From a virus, in IMG/VR virus record IMGVR_UViG_3300009528_000020, positions 1-44,504 of that record: 44,504 nucleotides of DNA. One strand, written 5' to 3'. This document shows positions 33,825-40,601 of the stretch, piece after piece. The position numbers and the translations under genes are program-made. How positions within the stretch are numbered: position 1 is the first letter of the stretch; each line of letters begins with the position of its first letter. Below the pieces are notes generated by a model. It had not been told where the DNA came from. It searched no databases and saw only the letters and a program-made list of their open reading frames with translations.

Positions 33825-33941
33825 TCAAGCCCCTTTCGCTGTCCATCTTTCAAACGTACAGGAAATCAAATTGCACCCACTAAATTCCAACGTCCACCAT
33901 TCCTCATTATAGTTGTAAATCATATAAAACTCGTCTGCCAT
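33825..33941 (-). CDS. Small aromatic-rich protein (38 aa)
   Basis: SD AAAGGAGATAAG. MADEFYMIYNYNEEWWTLEF... followed by two Cys. No family. Confidence 0.45.
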   Translation of the reverse strand: MADEFYMIYNYNEEWWTLEFSGCNLISCTFERWTAKGA

Positions 33942-33955
33942 AATCTTATCTCCTT

Positions 33956-34267
33956 TCAACTCTCTGCCGTTACATATCGCCCGAGTATCTTTACCTTTTT
34001 TTCTCGCACCACCGCTTTAACTTTCACTATCTTTGGCCTCTTCACGCTTGAATCAAAGTTGCTAATCAGCAATCCCTTAGCCAATGCTTTCTTCTTCTCT
34101 GTGTGGAACGCTGGTAGAGCCTTGCCATCCTGCAGGTAAGTTATGGTAGTGTGCTTGCGGACCAAGTGATACTCACTCCTTCTGGTTATTATTTTGTCCA
34201 GGATATAGCCGTTGCACGTAACAATCCACTCAACATCTAACCCCTTTGCTGTGAATGATGCTTGCAT
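33956..34267 (-). CDS. Hypothetical protein (103 aa)
   Basis: SD AAAGGAGAAAT. MQASFTAKGLDVEWIVTCNGYIL..., a beta-rich N-terminus and a basic C-terminal end. No family recognised. Confidence 0.55.
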   Translation of the reverse strand: MQASFTAKGLDVEWIVTCNGYILDKIITRRSEYHLVRKHTTITYLQDGKALPAFHTEKKKALAKGLLISNFDSSVKRPKIVKVKAVVREKKVKILGRYVTAES

Positions 34268-34268
34268 A

Positions 34269-34403
34269 TTATTTCTCCTTTGTTTGTATTGAGTCAGTAT
34301 TTGTTTCGCAACCCACTGGTTCTATTATCCAGTAGTTATCTAATTTCATTGTATGAAAACAATAAGGACATCGAGCATAGATTATTTTGCTGGTTGCCTC
34401 CAT
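34269..34403 (-). CDS. Zinc-finger miniprotein (44 aa)
   Basis: ATG 34403 after AAGGAATAAG. MEATSKIIYARCPYCFHTMKLDNYW...GCETNTDS: CPYC and one downstream Cys. An upstream TTG (34535) in the same frame lacks an SD. The 34404-34522 gap between this gene and the annealase holds no clear gene. Confidence 0.55.
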   Translation of the reverse strand: MEATSKIIYARCPYCFHTMKLDNYWIIEPVGCETNTDSIQTKEK

Positions 34404-34522
34404 CTTATTCCTTCTTCGTCGCCCGCCCTGCCCCAAGCATTCAGGTGTTCTTGCCACGCACCAAGAACTTTTTAACATGGATTTGCCTGTTCTTGAGTTG
34501 GCCCACAGGGCAGGCTTATAAA

Positions 34523-35686
34523 CTATTCCTTGCAAAACTCTTCTTTGAGAATTTTATCTAGCGTTTTACCGTCTAGCGAAACTAGCTGGTCAAGGTTGAA
34601 GATATTGCGATTGTAAGTTTGAAGCATTTTAGTTACTTCGGGGGAGTTTTCCTTCCACTCGAGGTCTTTAACCTTATCCTTAATTAGCTTAATCTTTTCC
34701 GCTTTAGTTAGCTTCTTTAGCTCTACCTTCTCGGGTTCATTAGCCAATGGGAGTTTTTTAAGTGCGTCTATCATATCCCTTAGTCGCTGTGGTGCTACAC
34801 GGTGCAATTCATTCCAAGATGAGATACCATATCCGCTTAAAAACTTCTTCTCAACCGAGACAGTCTTAGTTAGGCTAGTTCCAGTTAAAGTCTCTGCGGT
34901 AGTTCTTTCTTCACATAAAGCTTTAACCTCAGTGATTAGCTCTTTCATCTTCTTAAATACTTGCATATCCTCGTAATAGGCTTCGGGGTGTTTGCTGTAT
35001 GTAGCTAAGCCCAGCTTCTTATACCCTATCTCCCTGGCTAGCTTTTTAATCTCATCCATTTGCGTTGGCGTGATCTGCTGGAATTGCTTCTCCCCTGTAT
35101 TCTTATCGGGCTCTATCTTTCCATTCTCAATATCCAGTTTCTTTATTGGCTTCCTTTCCAGTTCCACGTCCCCAGTAGGCATTTCCTCCTCAGCGTATAA
35201 CCCTTCAAAATCCTCTGGGAATGCTTCTCTCAATGCCTGAGCCAAAGCTACTTTTCTAATCATAGTCTTGGGCTTATTCTTCCACATTCGGTTGTCCTGA
35301 TTGTATTCCTCAAAGTCCACCACTACCCGTATTGGCACTTGGTAATCCTTGATATATACCTCAGCCCAAGCTCCCGTAACCTTTCCGTCTTTATCCTTTG
35401 TTGCCTCAGCCTTGTGTCCCTGAAACTTAGGGTTATGAGAAGCTCTTTTTAAGAATACATCCTTACCCACCACCATACTGGCAGCATGCTTGGGATCGTA
35501 TTTAATTAGATAGGCTTCCCTTAACCACGGGTTTAGCTTCTGGTAGAAACACATTTTTATAAAGTGCATGACTTCGGCATCCGTAACTAGATTCTTCTTA
35601 CCGCTTATTAAGTAATCCTTTACCTCTTGCGGTGTCAGTTCAAGTGCACCTTTAGTTGTTTTATACTCTGTTAATTGTTTGTTCAT
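34523..35686 (-). CDS. bet: Single-strand annealing recombinase, Bet/RecT family
   Basis: 387 aa. Residues 40-170 match the Redbeta/Bet core: FIKMCFYQKLNPWLREAYLIKYD..., MVVGKDVFLKRASHNPKFQGHKA, and YNQDNRMWKNKPKTMIRKVALAQALREAFPEDFEGLY. The C-terminal half is an extra, helical extension (QMDEIKKLAREIGYKKLG...). Known role: anneals complementary ssDNA during phage recombination and replication. Encoded with an ATPase and an HNH nuclease but I see no matching exonuclease (alpha) gene. Confidence 0.87.
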   Translation of the reverse strand: MNKQLTEYKTTKGALELTPQEVKDYLISGKKNLVTDAEVMHFIKMCFYQKLNPWLREAYLIKYDPKHAASMVVGKDVFLKRASHNPKFQGHKAEATKDKDGKVTGAWAEVYIKDYQVPIRVVVDFEEYNQDNRMWKNKPKTMIRKVALAQALREAFPEDFEGLYAEEEMPTGDVELERKPIKKLDIENGKIEPDKNTGEKQFQQITPTQMDEIKKLAREIGYKKLGLATYSKHPEAYYEDMQVFKKMKELITEVKALCEERTTAETLTGTSLTKTVSVEKKFLSGYGISSWNELHRVAPQRLRDMIDALKKLPLANEPEKVELKKLTKAEKIKLIKDKVKDLEWKENSPEVTKMLQTYNRNIFNLDQLVSLDGKTLDKILKEEFCKE

Positions 35687-35864
35687 GTTTCACCTCCTTC
35701 AATCCCTCTTTTTTCTCTATGTCATCAAATCTATCTCTTATACACAGAGGACAGTAGGCTCTGTTGCTTGGTGTTTCTAACCAGCCAGCCTCTAAGTCTT
35801 GAATGGCTGTATCAATGAAGTCCACTTGTTCGCTGGTTCTTTTGCATAAAGCGCATTTACTCAT
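35661..35864 (-). CDS. Zinc-ribbon protein (67 aa)
   Basis: Start at 35864 has GGAGGCCGGG; overlaps the annealase start by 26 bases. MSKCALCKRTSEQ...AYCPLCIRDRF: two CxxC. Confidence 0.6.
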   Translation of the reverse strand: MSKCALCKRTSEQVDFIDTAIQDLEAGWLETPSNRAYCPLCIRDRFDDIEKKEGLKEVKHEQTINRV

Positions 35865-36042
35865 CCCGGCCTCCTTGCATTTCCTCTTCGCAAGCTGTCC
35901 AACCATCTTTATACGCTTCATCGTGTAATATTTCCGTTGCTGCTGTTACCATTTCTTTAATAGTTTTAAGTTCTAGGCGTATAAACGTTAGTTCTTTATT
36001 AATGTTTTTAAGCCCGTTGTCATTAAAATCATCACCATTCAT
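35857..36042 (-). CDS. Small helical protein (61 aa)
   Basis: SD AAGGAGGTAGG. Acidic/basic helical sequence MNGDDFNDNGLKNINKELTFIRLELKTIKEMVTAATEIL. No family. Confidence 0.55.
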   Translation of the reverse strand: MNGDDFNDNGLKNINKELTFIRLELKTIKEMVTAATEILHDEAYKDGWTACEEEMQGGRDE

Positions 36043-36053
36043 TCCTACCTCCT

Positions 36054-36230
36054 TTAATCTCTATGCTTGTCTCGAAATTGTTCGTCATCTTCTAATACCC
36101 ATTGTAATAATTTTATTTTATCTTTGTATTCCAGCATCGCTTGCGTATTATTCTCAATTAATTCCTCTCGTCTTTTTAAGCACCCCTTGTAAAACTCTAA
36201 TTCTTGTTCAATCTTTTCCTTGCTTCTCAT
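36054..36230 (-). CDS. Small coiled-coil protein (58 aa)
   Basis: ATG 36230, GGAGGATCGAAG upstream. MRSKEKIEQELEFYKGCLKRREELIENNTQAMLEYKDKIKLLQWVLEDDEQFRDKHRD, one long charged coiled coil. Confidence 0.55.
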   Translation of the reverse strand: MRSKEKIEQELEFYKGCLKRREELIENNTQAMLEYKDKIKLLQWVLEDDEQFRDKHRD

Positions 36231-36345
36231 CTTCGATCCTCCATTTTTGCTCCTCGTTATAAATGAACATTGCCTTACTGTGTTGCTCACACAGCCCACC
36301 CGTTATTGTAGGCTTACCGCATATAGAACACAATTGTATTCTCAT
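36208..36345 (-). CDS. Zinc-finger miniprotein (45 aa)
   Basis: MRIQLCSICGKPTITGGLCEQHSKAMF...: CSIC and CEQH give a CCCH site. Overlaps the next start by 23 bases. Confidence 0.55.
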   Translation of the reverse strand: MRIQLCSICGKPTITGGLCEQHSKAMFIYNEEQKWRIEDEKQGKD

Positions 36346-36635
36346 TTTCCCCTCCATCCATGTGTAAACCACCAAAAGTCACCATAAAATAACGCTTGTA
36401 TTTGATAAAATAATGACACGATCAAGCCAATCCAATTTACATTACGAATATCAGATAGAGACTCTGCTTGAGCACCACAAATACAAGCATCGAACCTCAT
36501 AAAACCGCAACTACATTCTGACCATCTACCTCCGCAGAATAAACAACGACCTTCCCAACCACCGCAGTAAGGTGTGGGGCATGACAACCAACCACTATAA
36601 CCTCTCCTAACCTTATCACCTTCCCAATTTTTCAT
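36342..36635 (-). CDS. Cysteine-rich protein (97 aa)
   Basis: SD GGAGGTAA. Contains CPTPYC, CLFCGG, CSCGF and ACICGA: eight Cys in the first 55 residues, possibly two metal sites, then a hydrophobic part (NWIGLIVSLFYQIQALFYGDFWWF). ATGA-coupled to its neighbours. Confidence 0.6.
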   Translation of the reverse strand: MKNWEGDKVRRGYSGWLSCPTPYCGGWEGRCLFCGGRWSECSCGFMRFDACICGAQAESLSDIRNVNWIGLIVSLFYQIQALFYGDFWWFTHGWRGK

Positions 36636-36823
36636 TTACCTCCTCCCGTAGCCTTCTTTAGCGCTCTGAACGGCTGTTTCCCCTGGTAATTCTCTATAGC
36701 AATCTTAAGCTCCTGGAGTTCGTGCCGTGCCAATACTATTCTATGAGTAAAACCATAGGGACTACTAGTTATCCTTAACATTACATCTGCACCACCAGGA
36801 GAAGGATAAAACTCAGTCTTCAT
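36632..36823 (-). CDS. Small hypothetical protein (63 aa)
   Basis: SD in GGAGGTAAATG of the preceding stop region is for its successor; this gene is coupled by ATGA. MKTEFYPSPGGADVMLRITSSPYGFTHRIVLARHELQELKIAIENYQG..., a beta-alpha fold. No family. Confidence 0.6.
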   Translation of the reverse strand: MKTEFYPSPGGADVMLRITSSPYGFTHRIVLARHELQELKIAIENYQGKQPFRALKKATGGGK

Positions 36824-36987
36824 TTAAAGTCCTCCTCGTCTCCACAAGTTCCATTCATCACAATCAGTCGCACACTATTATCGGGAAACTTCGCAAAGGT
36901 AAAATTCTTGTGCTTACCATATCTGGCTCGAGCCTTCTTGATAATCTCCTCTGGCGAGTCAAAATAGCGTATGCGTAGTGCTTTCAT
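36820..36987 (-). CDS. Small hypothetical protein (55 aa)
   Basis: Start at 36987 with GGAGGATAAC. MKALRIRYFDSPEEIIKKARARYGKHKNFTFAKFPDNSVRLIVMNGTCGDEEDFK. No family. Confidence 0.55.
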   Translation of the reverse strand: MKALRIRYFDSPEEIIKKARARYGKHKNFTFAKFPDNSVRLIVMNGTCGDEEDFK

Positions 36988-36988
36988 G

Positions 36989-37135
36989 TTATCCTCCATT
37001 AACTTTGGTATATTGCCCGCAATTAGCACAGTAAAACGTCTCTCTAGCTGGATTCTGTGCTAACGAGCCAGGTATCCATATCTCCCTGTTACACCATTGA
37101 CATTTTATCTTGGTAGCTAGTGCTTCTTCACTCAT
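36989..37135 (-). CDS. Zinc-ribbon miniprotein (48 aa)
   Basis: ATG 37135. MSEEALATKIKCQWCNREIWIPG...FYCANCGQYTKVNGG: CQWC and CANC, a complete zinc ribbon. Confidence 0.65.
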   Translation of the reverse strand: MSEEALATKIKCQWCNREIWIPGSLAQNPARETFYCANCGQYTKVNGG

Positions 37136-37138
37136 TTT

Positions 37139-37288
37139 TTATCCCTCCACTTGTGTATCATCTCTAATATCTTTTAGAGCAGTAATATAACCACTCCAAA
37201 AACCCTTCTTGGCTACCGTCGATTTGTCGAATACTTCTTCTGCACTCTCTATTCTCTCCCTCAATTGAGAGCTATACCTGTAGTTCAT
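37139..37288 (-). CDS. Small helical protein (49 aa)
   Basis: MNYRYSSQLRERIESAEEVFDKSTVAKKGFWSGYITALKDIRDDTQVEG. Follows the riboswitch-controlled leader region of the operon. No family. Confidence 0.5.
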   Translation of the reverse strand: MNYRYSSQLRERIESAEEVFDKSTVAKKGFWSGYITALKDIRDDTQVEG

Positions 37289-37305
37289 TGTTTCTCACCC
37301 CCCTC

Positions 37306-37605
37306 TTAAACTCTCGAAATTAACTTCCTAACTAAATCTCCAAAATACGGATAATCAGCATCCAGCCCTCCTAGCTTCTCCTGAATATAGCTATCCGTTA
37401 GCAATCCTTTCTCTTGGAATAGATACGCCAGTCTGGTATTACAGTTAATTACCAGAAACCCTCCTGGGTCAATGCTTCCCATAGCATTAAAGTCTTGACC
37501 TGACATCCAGCGGATAGCAATCGCTTTATAGCTTGTCCCTTTTATTTGTTGATATTCTCCAACCAGAGCACCTCCCAATGGATATATCATAATTTCTTTT
37601 TTCAT
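37306..37605 (-). CDS. Hypothetical protein (99 aa)
   Basis: SD GGAGGTGAGA... in front. MKKEIMIYPLGGALVGEYQQIKGTSYKAIAIRWMSGQD..., a compact alpha/beta domain. Coupled to the HNH gene (ATGA). No family recognised. Confidence 0.6.
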   Translation of the reverse strand: MKKEIMIYPLGGALVGEYQQIKGTSYKAIAIRWMSGQDFNAMGSIDPGGFLVINCNTRLAYLFQEKGLLTDSYIQEKLGGLDADYPYFGDLVRKLISRV

Positions 37606-38066
37606 TTGTTCTCACCTCCCAACTCTATAATTCTCATTCCCGGCTCCACGAATATAAGCTCTCTTCCGCCATTACCAGGGTAACGTATCCAGAACGCCTT
37701 GCTTTCAGGCGTGGGTAGATTATCAACTATGCCCCCCACTTCCTTACCACTAGCAAACACAACCTTGATGTGCATTGACTTCACCTCCTTGGGAAAGTCT
37801 ATATATGCTACTCTAAGTGCCAGGTACTCGGGAGCGGTAAACTCTTCTTTTTGTCTCCGACAGTCTTCGCAGCACGCAAGAAGATTACTAACCTCAGTCT
37901 TTCCCCCACGACACTTAACTACATCGTGGCATAACATCTTGGTTTCCTTACCACAGAATTGACAAGAATTACTATCTCGTCTCAAAGTTTCCCGCCGAAG
38001 GATGAGGGGAATGTAAGAGGATTCGTAGCCCGTATGATGAACAATCTGCGATGTAGATATGTTCAT
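37602..38066 (-). CDS. HNH endonuclease-like protein (154 aa), first gene after the riboswitch
   Basis: Start chosen at 38066 from GGGAGGTCGATC. HNH core: CQFCGKE, then LCHDVVKCRGGKTEVSNLLACCEDCRRQ, with zinc-binding CxxC pairs on both sides and the metal-binding His/Asn positions. The usual last His is replaced (CEDCRRQ), so cleavage activity is not certain. C-terminal half is a separate beta/alpha domain (MHIKVVFASGKEVGGIV...). Directly downstream of the promoter-riboswitch-terminator unit, so it is the head gene of the riboswitch-controlled operon. Confidence 0.72.
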   Translation of the reverse strand: MNISTSQIVHHTGYESSYIPLILRRETLRRDSNSCQFCGKETKMLCHDVVKCRGGKTEVSNLLACCEDCRRQKEEFTAPEYLALRVAYIDFPKEVKSMHIKVVFASGKEVGGIVDNLPTPESKAFWIRYPGNGGRELIFVEPGMRIIELGGENK

Positions 38067-38098
38067 GATCGACCTCCCAATGGCCCCCGGATTTCTCA

Positions 38099-38135
38099 TA
38101 AAAAAAGCCCAATCTTTACCTCAAAAGAATGGGCT
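38099..38135 (-). terminator. Intrinsic terminator of the c-di-GMP riboswitch
   Basis: On the minus strand AGCCCATTCTTT (38135-38124) pairs with AAAGATTGGGCT (38117-38106), 12 positions with one T-T mismatch, loop of 6, then a run of T (about seven, 38106-38100). The left arm CCCATTCTTT is complementary over 10 bases to AAAGAATGGG of the aptamer P2 (38209-38200), giving a possible antiterminator. Confidence 0.85.
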
Positions 38136-38146
38136 AACGGAAATTC

Positions 38147-38237
38147 GGGATGTAAGCTCGGCAACCCAGCTACCATCTGACAGGTCTGTGGTTTTGCGTC
38201 CCATTCTTTCGAATGGTTTGCCTTTGTCGGTCATACC
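38147..38237 (-). ncRNA. Cyclic-di-GMP class I (GEMM) riboswitch aptamer
   Basis: Minus-strand sequence contains the full class I core: AAAGGCAAACC, hairpin P2 CCATTC-GAAA-GAATGG (GAAA tetraloop), GGGACGCAAAACC, a short P3 (ACAGACCTGT), then GGTAGCTGGGTTGCCG, as in the Vc2 aptamer. P1: GGTATG (38237-38232) with CATCCC (38152-38147). The position equivalent to Vc2 G20 is G, which selects c-di-GMP rather than cGAMP. Known role: binds c-di-GMP and switches transcription or translation. Lies between its own promoter and an intrinsic terminator, upstream of the HNH gene. Confidence 0.93.
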
Positions 38238-38275
38238 GGTAAAAATCGAGCAAATGAGAAAGAGCCAATCCCACC

Positions 38276-38304
38276 ATAATAGCAAAAAAATGTTGGTGAG
38301 TAAA
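38276..38304 (-). promoter_or_regulatory. Promoter of the riboswitch leader
   Basis: Minus strand TTTACT (38304-38299), 17-base spacer ending TTGC, TATTAT (38281-38276). Weaker -35 than the other promoters here, but with the same TGC directly before the -10. Predicted start about 38269, so the leader up to the HNH ATG is about 200 nt. Confidence 0.65.
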
Positions 38305-38668
38305 ATTGCGGAAAGTAAAGCTAGATGAAGGTTTAGATTCGGGGCGAAAAACTGCGAGTTGGACTTGAGATTAGGCCCGGGAAAAGCAGTAGAGACGGAA
38401 TCTTGAGAACGGAGGAAAAAAACGTATGCCCCCCATTTGGTTGACATAATATCTCTTATCAAACGATAAACGATGCAGTTATAGAAAGAGTAAGGGTTTG
38501 GGAAGGTTAAAATTTTAAGGTCCGATAATGGGAGAATTGTAATACATCCCTCTCCATCAACTATACCAGCGATGTATGCTCTTTGTGTTTCGATTGCGAG
38601 GCCAGACTTAATTAAATTGTAGAATGGACAATGATTGGATGAGTTTATTTCGGATGGGTTACATAACA

Positions 38669-39142
38669 TTAAATTCTCCAAGCCATATAACGAGCTATGG
38701 GAGCAAAAACTCTCTGTCTTTGTGGCACTCTTTCTAATAAGGCATCAATAAGTTGAAGTTCTCTTTTGGGAATTCCTCGTCTGCGGCGAGCACTTAAAAA
38801 CCAGATTTGTTCATCAATTTTGAAGAGTTCCCAGATAGTGTCTATAAAAATATCGAATTTAAGACCAGATGTTTTAAAGACTTCATATAATACTGCTTGA
38901 TTGAAAGGCGACATTTTGCATTTAAAATAAGCATCTTTAATGATTTCTTTTTTCTTAGGGTTAGACGAGATACAATTGGTAGATTCACATAAAATATTGC
39001 GCCCCGGAACTAGGCCAATCCCCGACACCGGGGGCTGAGGAGTTAAAACGAGCCTCTCCCTTTCACGAAATTCGTTCCCTTCTGAGGGAACTGCAAATGC
39101 AACTTGTCTTACAACTTTGACGAGGTTGGTATTGAAGCTCAT
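38669..39142 (-). CDS. Hypothetical protein (157 aa)
   Basis: ATG 39142, GAGGATGATAAA upstream, promoter at 39161-39189. MSFNTNLVKVVRQVAF..., with a basic Arg-rich segment (SARRRRGIPKRELQLIDALLERVPQRQRVFAP). Contains a coding hairpin CCCCG...CGGGG near 39020. No family recognised. Confidence 0.6.
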   Translation of the reverse strand: MSFNTNLVKVVRQVAFAVPSEGNEFRERERLVLTPQPPVSGIGLVPGRNILCESTNCISSNPKKKEIIKDAYFKCKMSPFNQAVLYEVFKTSGLKFDIFIDTIWELFKIDEQIWFLSARRRRGIPKRELQLIDALLERVPQRQRVFAPIARYMAWRI

Positions 39143-39160
39143 TTTATCATCCTCAGAAAT

Positions 39161-39189
39161 ATACTAGCATAATTCTATTTATTTGTCAA
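39161..39189 (-). promoter_or_regulatory. Consensus promoter (CTTGACAA cassette)
   Basis: Minus: TTGACA (39189-39184), 17-base spacer ending ATGC, TAGTAT (39166-39161), then an SD and the ATG at 39142. Overlaps the end of the preceding gene. Confidence 0.75.
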
Positions 39190-39358
39190 GTCTAGTTGCT
39201 CGATTATCTAACGAGTCTGCAATTTTTATGATAGCTTCGGCTAAATAATCTTGATCCGCCTCGTCATAATTATAAACTATCGCATCCTGATCAACGCTTC
39301 TTCGCACAAGTGTTGCACTAACATATAAAGCTTCAATGTGTGCTTGGCGTTTAGTCAT
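39179..39358 (-). CDS. Small hypothetical protein (59 aa)
   Basis: MTKRQAHIEALYVSATLVRRSVDQDAIVYNYDEADQDYLAEAII..., overlaps the RHH gene stop (ATGA). Helical. No family. Confidence 0.6.
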   Translation of the reverse strand: MTKRQAHIEALYVSATLVRRSVDQDAIVYNYDEADQDYLAEAIIKIADSLDNRATRLDK

Positions 39359-39522
39359 CTCTCCTCCTCCTTATGCTCCCGAATATATCGCTCCACGATC
39401 ATACTTATTTTGGTAGAGCGTGGGAGATAGCGAGTGCCCCCGACCTCAATTGCGTCAAGCTTCTCAATTAGCTCGGGAGACATCGTTATACCGATTGATG
39501 CTTTGCGTCCTCTGGTTCTCAT
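39355..39522 (-). CDS. Ribbon-helix-helix DNA-binding protein (55 aa)
   Basis: Start at 39522 from AAAGGAGCACCA. Strand MRTRGRKASIGITMSP then helices ELIEKLDAIEV and STKISMIVERYIREHKEEE: the standard RHH (Arc/CopG) length and pattern. Probably regulates phage promoters; the CTTGACAA-type promoters and palindromes here are candidate targets. Confidence 0.72.
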   Translation of the reverse strand: MRTRGRKASIGITMSPELIEKLDAIEVGGTRYLPRSTKISMIVERYIREHKEEER

Positions 39523-39562
39523 TGGTGCTCCTTTTTTCCAGTAATCTCTTTCCTTACTTCTC

Positions 39563-39727
39563 TCAAAGCATAAATATAACCACTCCACTCTTTTTTGTTC
39601 CAAAGTAGATCTTAAAACATGCTCCACATTTGATACAATAACAATTGTCATAACAACCGTTGTTGTCTATTCCCCAAACCCTACGCTTTACCACTAACTT
39701 ATTTGATTTATAATGAGAACATGTCAT
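39563..39727 (-). CDS. Zinc-finger miniprotein (54 aa)
   Basis: ATG 39727, ATGA overlap with the previous stop. MTCSHYKSNKLVVKRRVWGIDNN...CYCIKCGACFKIYF: a CSH then CIKCGAC zinc site. Confidence 0.55.
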   Translation of the reverse strand: MTCSHYKSNKLVVKRRVWGIDNNGCYDNCYCIKCGACFKIYFGTKKSGVVIFML

Positions 39728-40008
39728 TTCTTGTTCTTCTTTACTTTACGGTGTTTTTCGCAATACAGCACAAATTTGGTTTGTCGTGAAACACAATACC
39801 AATTTATTTCGGCATCGGTTAGTTCTTTGCTACACTTATCACATTTGACTCCTTGACACTCGTATGAGTAGTTTAATGTTAACAACTTTTTATTACGTAC
39901 TTTTAAAAAATGTTCTTGGCACAAACCATATTTCCAATCTCCTTCCCTTATAATTACTTCAGCTTCTTGCTCGCAGGGATCCACACAAGCATTAAATAAG
40001 CACCTCAT
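39724..40008 (-). CDS. Zinc-binding protein (94 aa)
   Basis: ATG 40008, AGGAGGAG upstream; promoter at 40039-40066. C-F-N-A-C...CEQ then CDKCSKELT...YCVSR...YCEKH: several Cys/His pairs suggesting two zinc sites. Confidence 0.65.
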   Translation of the reverse strand: MRCLFNACVDPCEQEAEVIIREGDWKYGLCQEHFLKVRNKKLLTLNYSYECQGVKCDKCSKELTDAEINWYCVSRQTKFVLYCEKHRKVKKNKK

Positions 40009-40038
40009 TTTACTCCTCCTTTTATCAAAGATGTGACT

Positions 40039-40066
40039 ACTATAGCATAAACTCATATTTTGTCAA
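40039..40066 (-). promoter_or_regulatory. Consensus promoter (CTTGACAA cassette)
   Basis: Minus: TTGACA (40066-40061), 16-base spacer ending ATGC, TATAGT (40044-40039), leader ACATCTTTGATAA, SD AGGAGGAG, ATG 40008. Confidence 0.82.
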
Positions 40067-40070
40067 GCGT

Positions 40071-40084
40071 GAGAAAGAGCAAAT
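40071..40084. repeat. 14-bp repeat copy A (GAGAAAGAGCAAAT)
   Basis: Identical 14-mer at 40839-40852. Copy A lies five bases from a promoter -35. A related text (GAGAAAGAGC) occurs upstream of the riboswitch. Confidence 0.6.
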
Positions 40085-40091
40085 TACCCAT

Positions 40092-40364
40092 CTAGTTCTT
40101 TTGTTCTGGCTCAACGACTGCAATTTGTGCAGCCTTTTTTAAGTAACCCAAAATCTCCAAGTATATTTCTTTCCCTACTTGTGGCTCTTTTATGAAAATC
40201 CACCTAGTTTCTGCTTCAACTTCATTGTCTTGAAACAGCGTTAAAATAACTTCTGCTTTTCCCATTACTTTTTTCTCCTTACTTTTTGTAGCTTCTCCCC
40301 CACCCCCATAAGTATATGGCATGAATCTACCCGGATGGTCTTTCCGTAATCTCTCCCAAGTCAT
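40092..40364 (-). CDS. Hypothetical protein (90 aa)
   Basis: ATG 40364 has AGTAAGGAGAAATAG; a second in-frame start, MGKAEV at 40265, has its own AAGGAG. Beta-rich C-terminus. Possibly two products from one frame. Confidence 0.55.
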   Translation of the reverse strand: MTWERLRKDHPGRFMPYTYGGGGEATKSKEKKVMGKAEVILTLFQDNEVEAETRWIFIKEPQVGKEIYLEILGYLKKAAQIAVVEPEQKN

Positions 40365-40379
40365 CTATTTCTCCTTACT

Positions 40380-40517
40380 TTAGGTATTTGTCTTTACCTC
40401 GTTTATAGGCACATGCGGAGCCCATGTACTTGTAATGCGGATTTTTAGTTCATTGTCATAAACCTTCTCGACTCGTGCTTTAAAACCTCTCCACTTAACT
40501 ACTTGGTTTCTTTTCAT
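40380..40517 (-). CDS. Small hypothetical protein (45 aa)
   Basis: ATG 40517 after GGAGGTAGTAAG; promoter at 40547-40574. MKRNQVVKWRGFKARVEKVYDNELKIRITSTWAPHVPINEVKTNT, a small beta-barrel-like fold. Confidence 0.6.
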   Translation of the reverse strand: MKRNQVVKWRGFKARVEKVYDNELKIRITSTWAPHVPINEVKTNT

Positions 40518-40546
40518 CTTACTACCTCCATTATCAAGGATGCTTG

Positions 40547-40574
40547 AGTATAGCAGAAAGTAGCAACTTGTCAA
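40547..40574 (-). promoter_or_regulatory. Consensus promoter (CTTGACAA cassette)
   Basis: Minus: TTGACA (40574-40569), 16-base spacer ending CTGC, TATACT (40552-40547), leader GCATCCTTGATAATGGAGGTAG, ATG 40517. Confidence 0.82.
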
Positions 40575-40601
40575 GTCAATAAAAGGGTTTCCCCTTAACA
40601 A

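Larger units (their letters stand above)
38121..38669 (-). pseudogene. LAGLIDADG-motif homing endonuclease remnant
   Basis: An open frame (182 codons) starts at 38669 (TAATG) and contains one clear LAGLIDADG-type motif, AYIAGIVDGEGCITI. Downstream the frame runs through a promoter, the c-di-GMP riboswitch and its terminator, so its last third is not protein sequence and no second motif follows. Best explained as a decayed or truncated homing endonuclease. Homopolymers (GGGGGG, TTTTTTT) near 38430-38415 are likely frameshift points. Confidence 0.5.

Noticed and set aside
38059-38328. Plus-strand open frame across the riboswitch region
   Set aside because: It is antisense to a recognisable GEMM RNA and terminator and shows no SD or protein-like domain.
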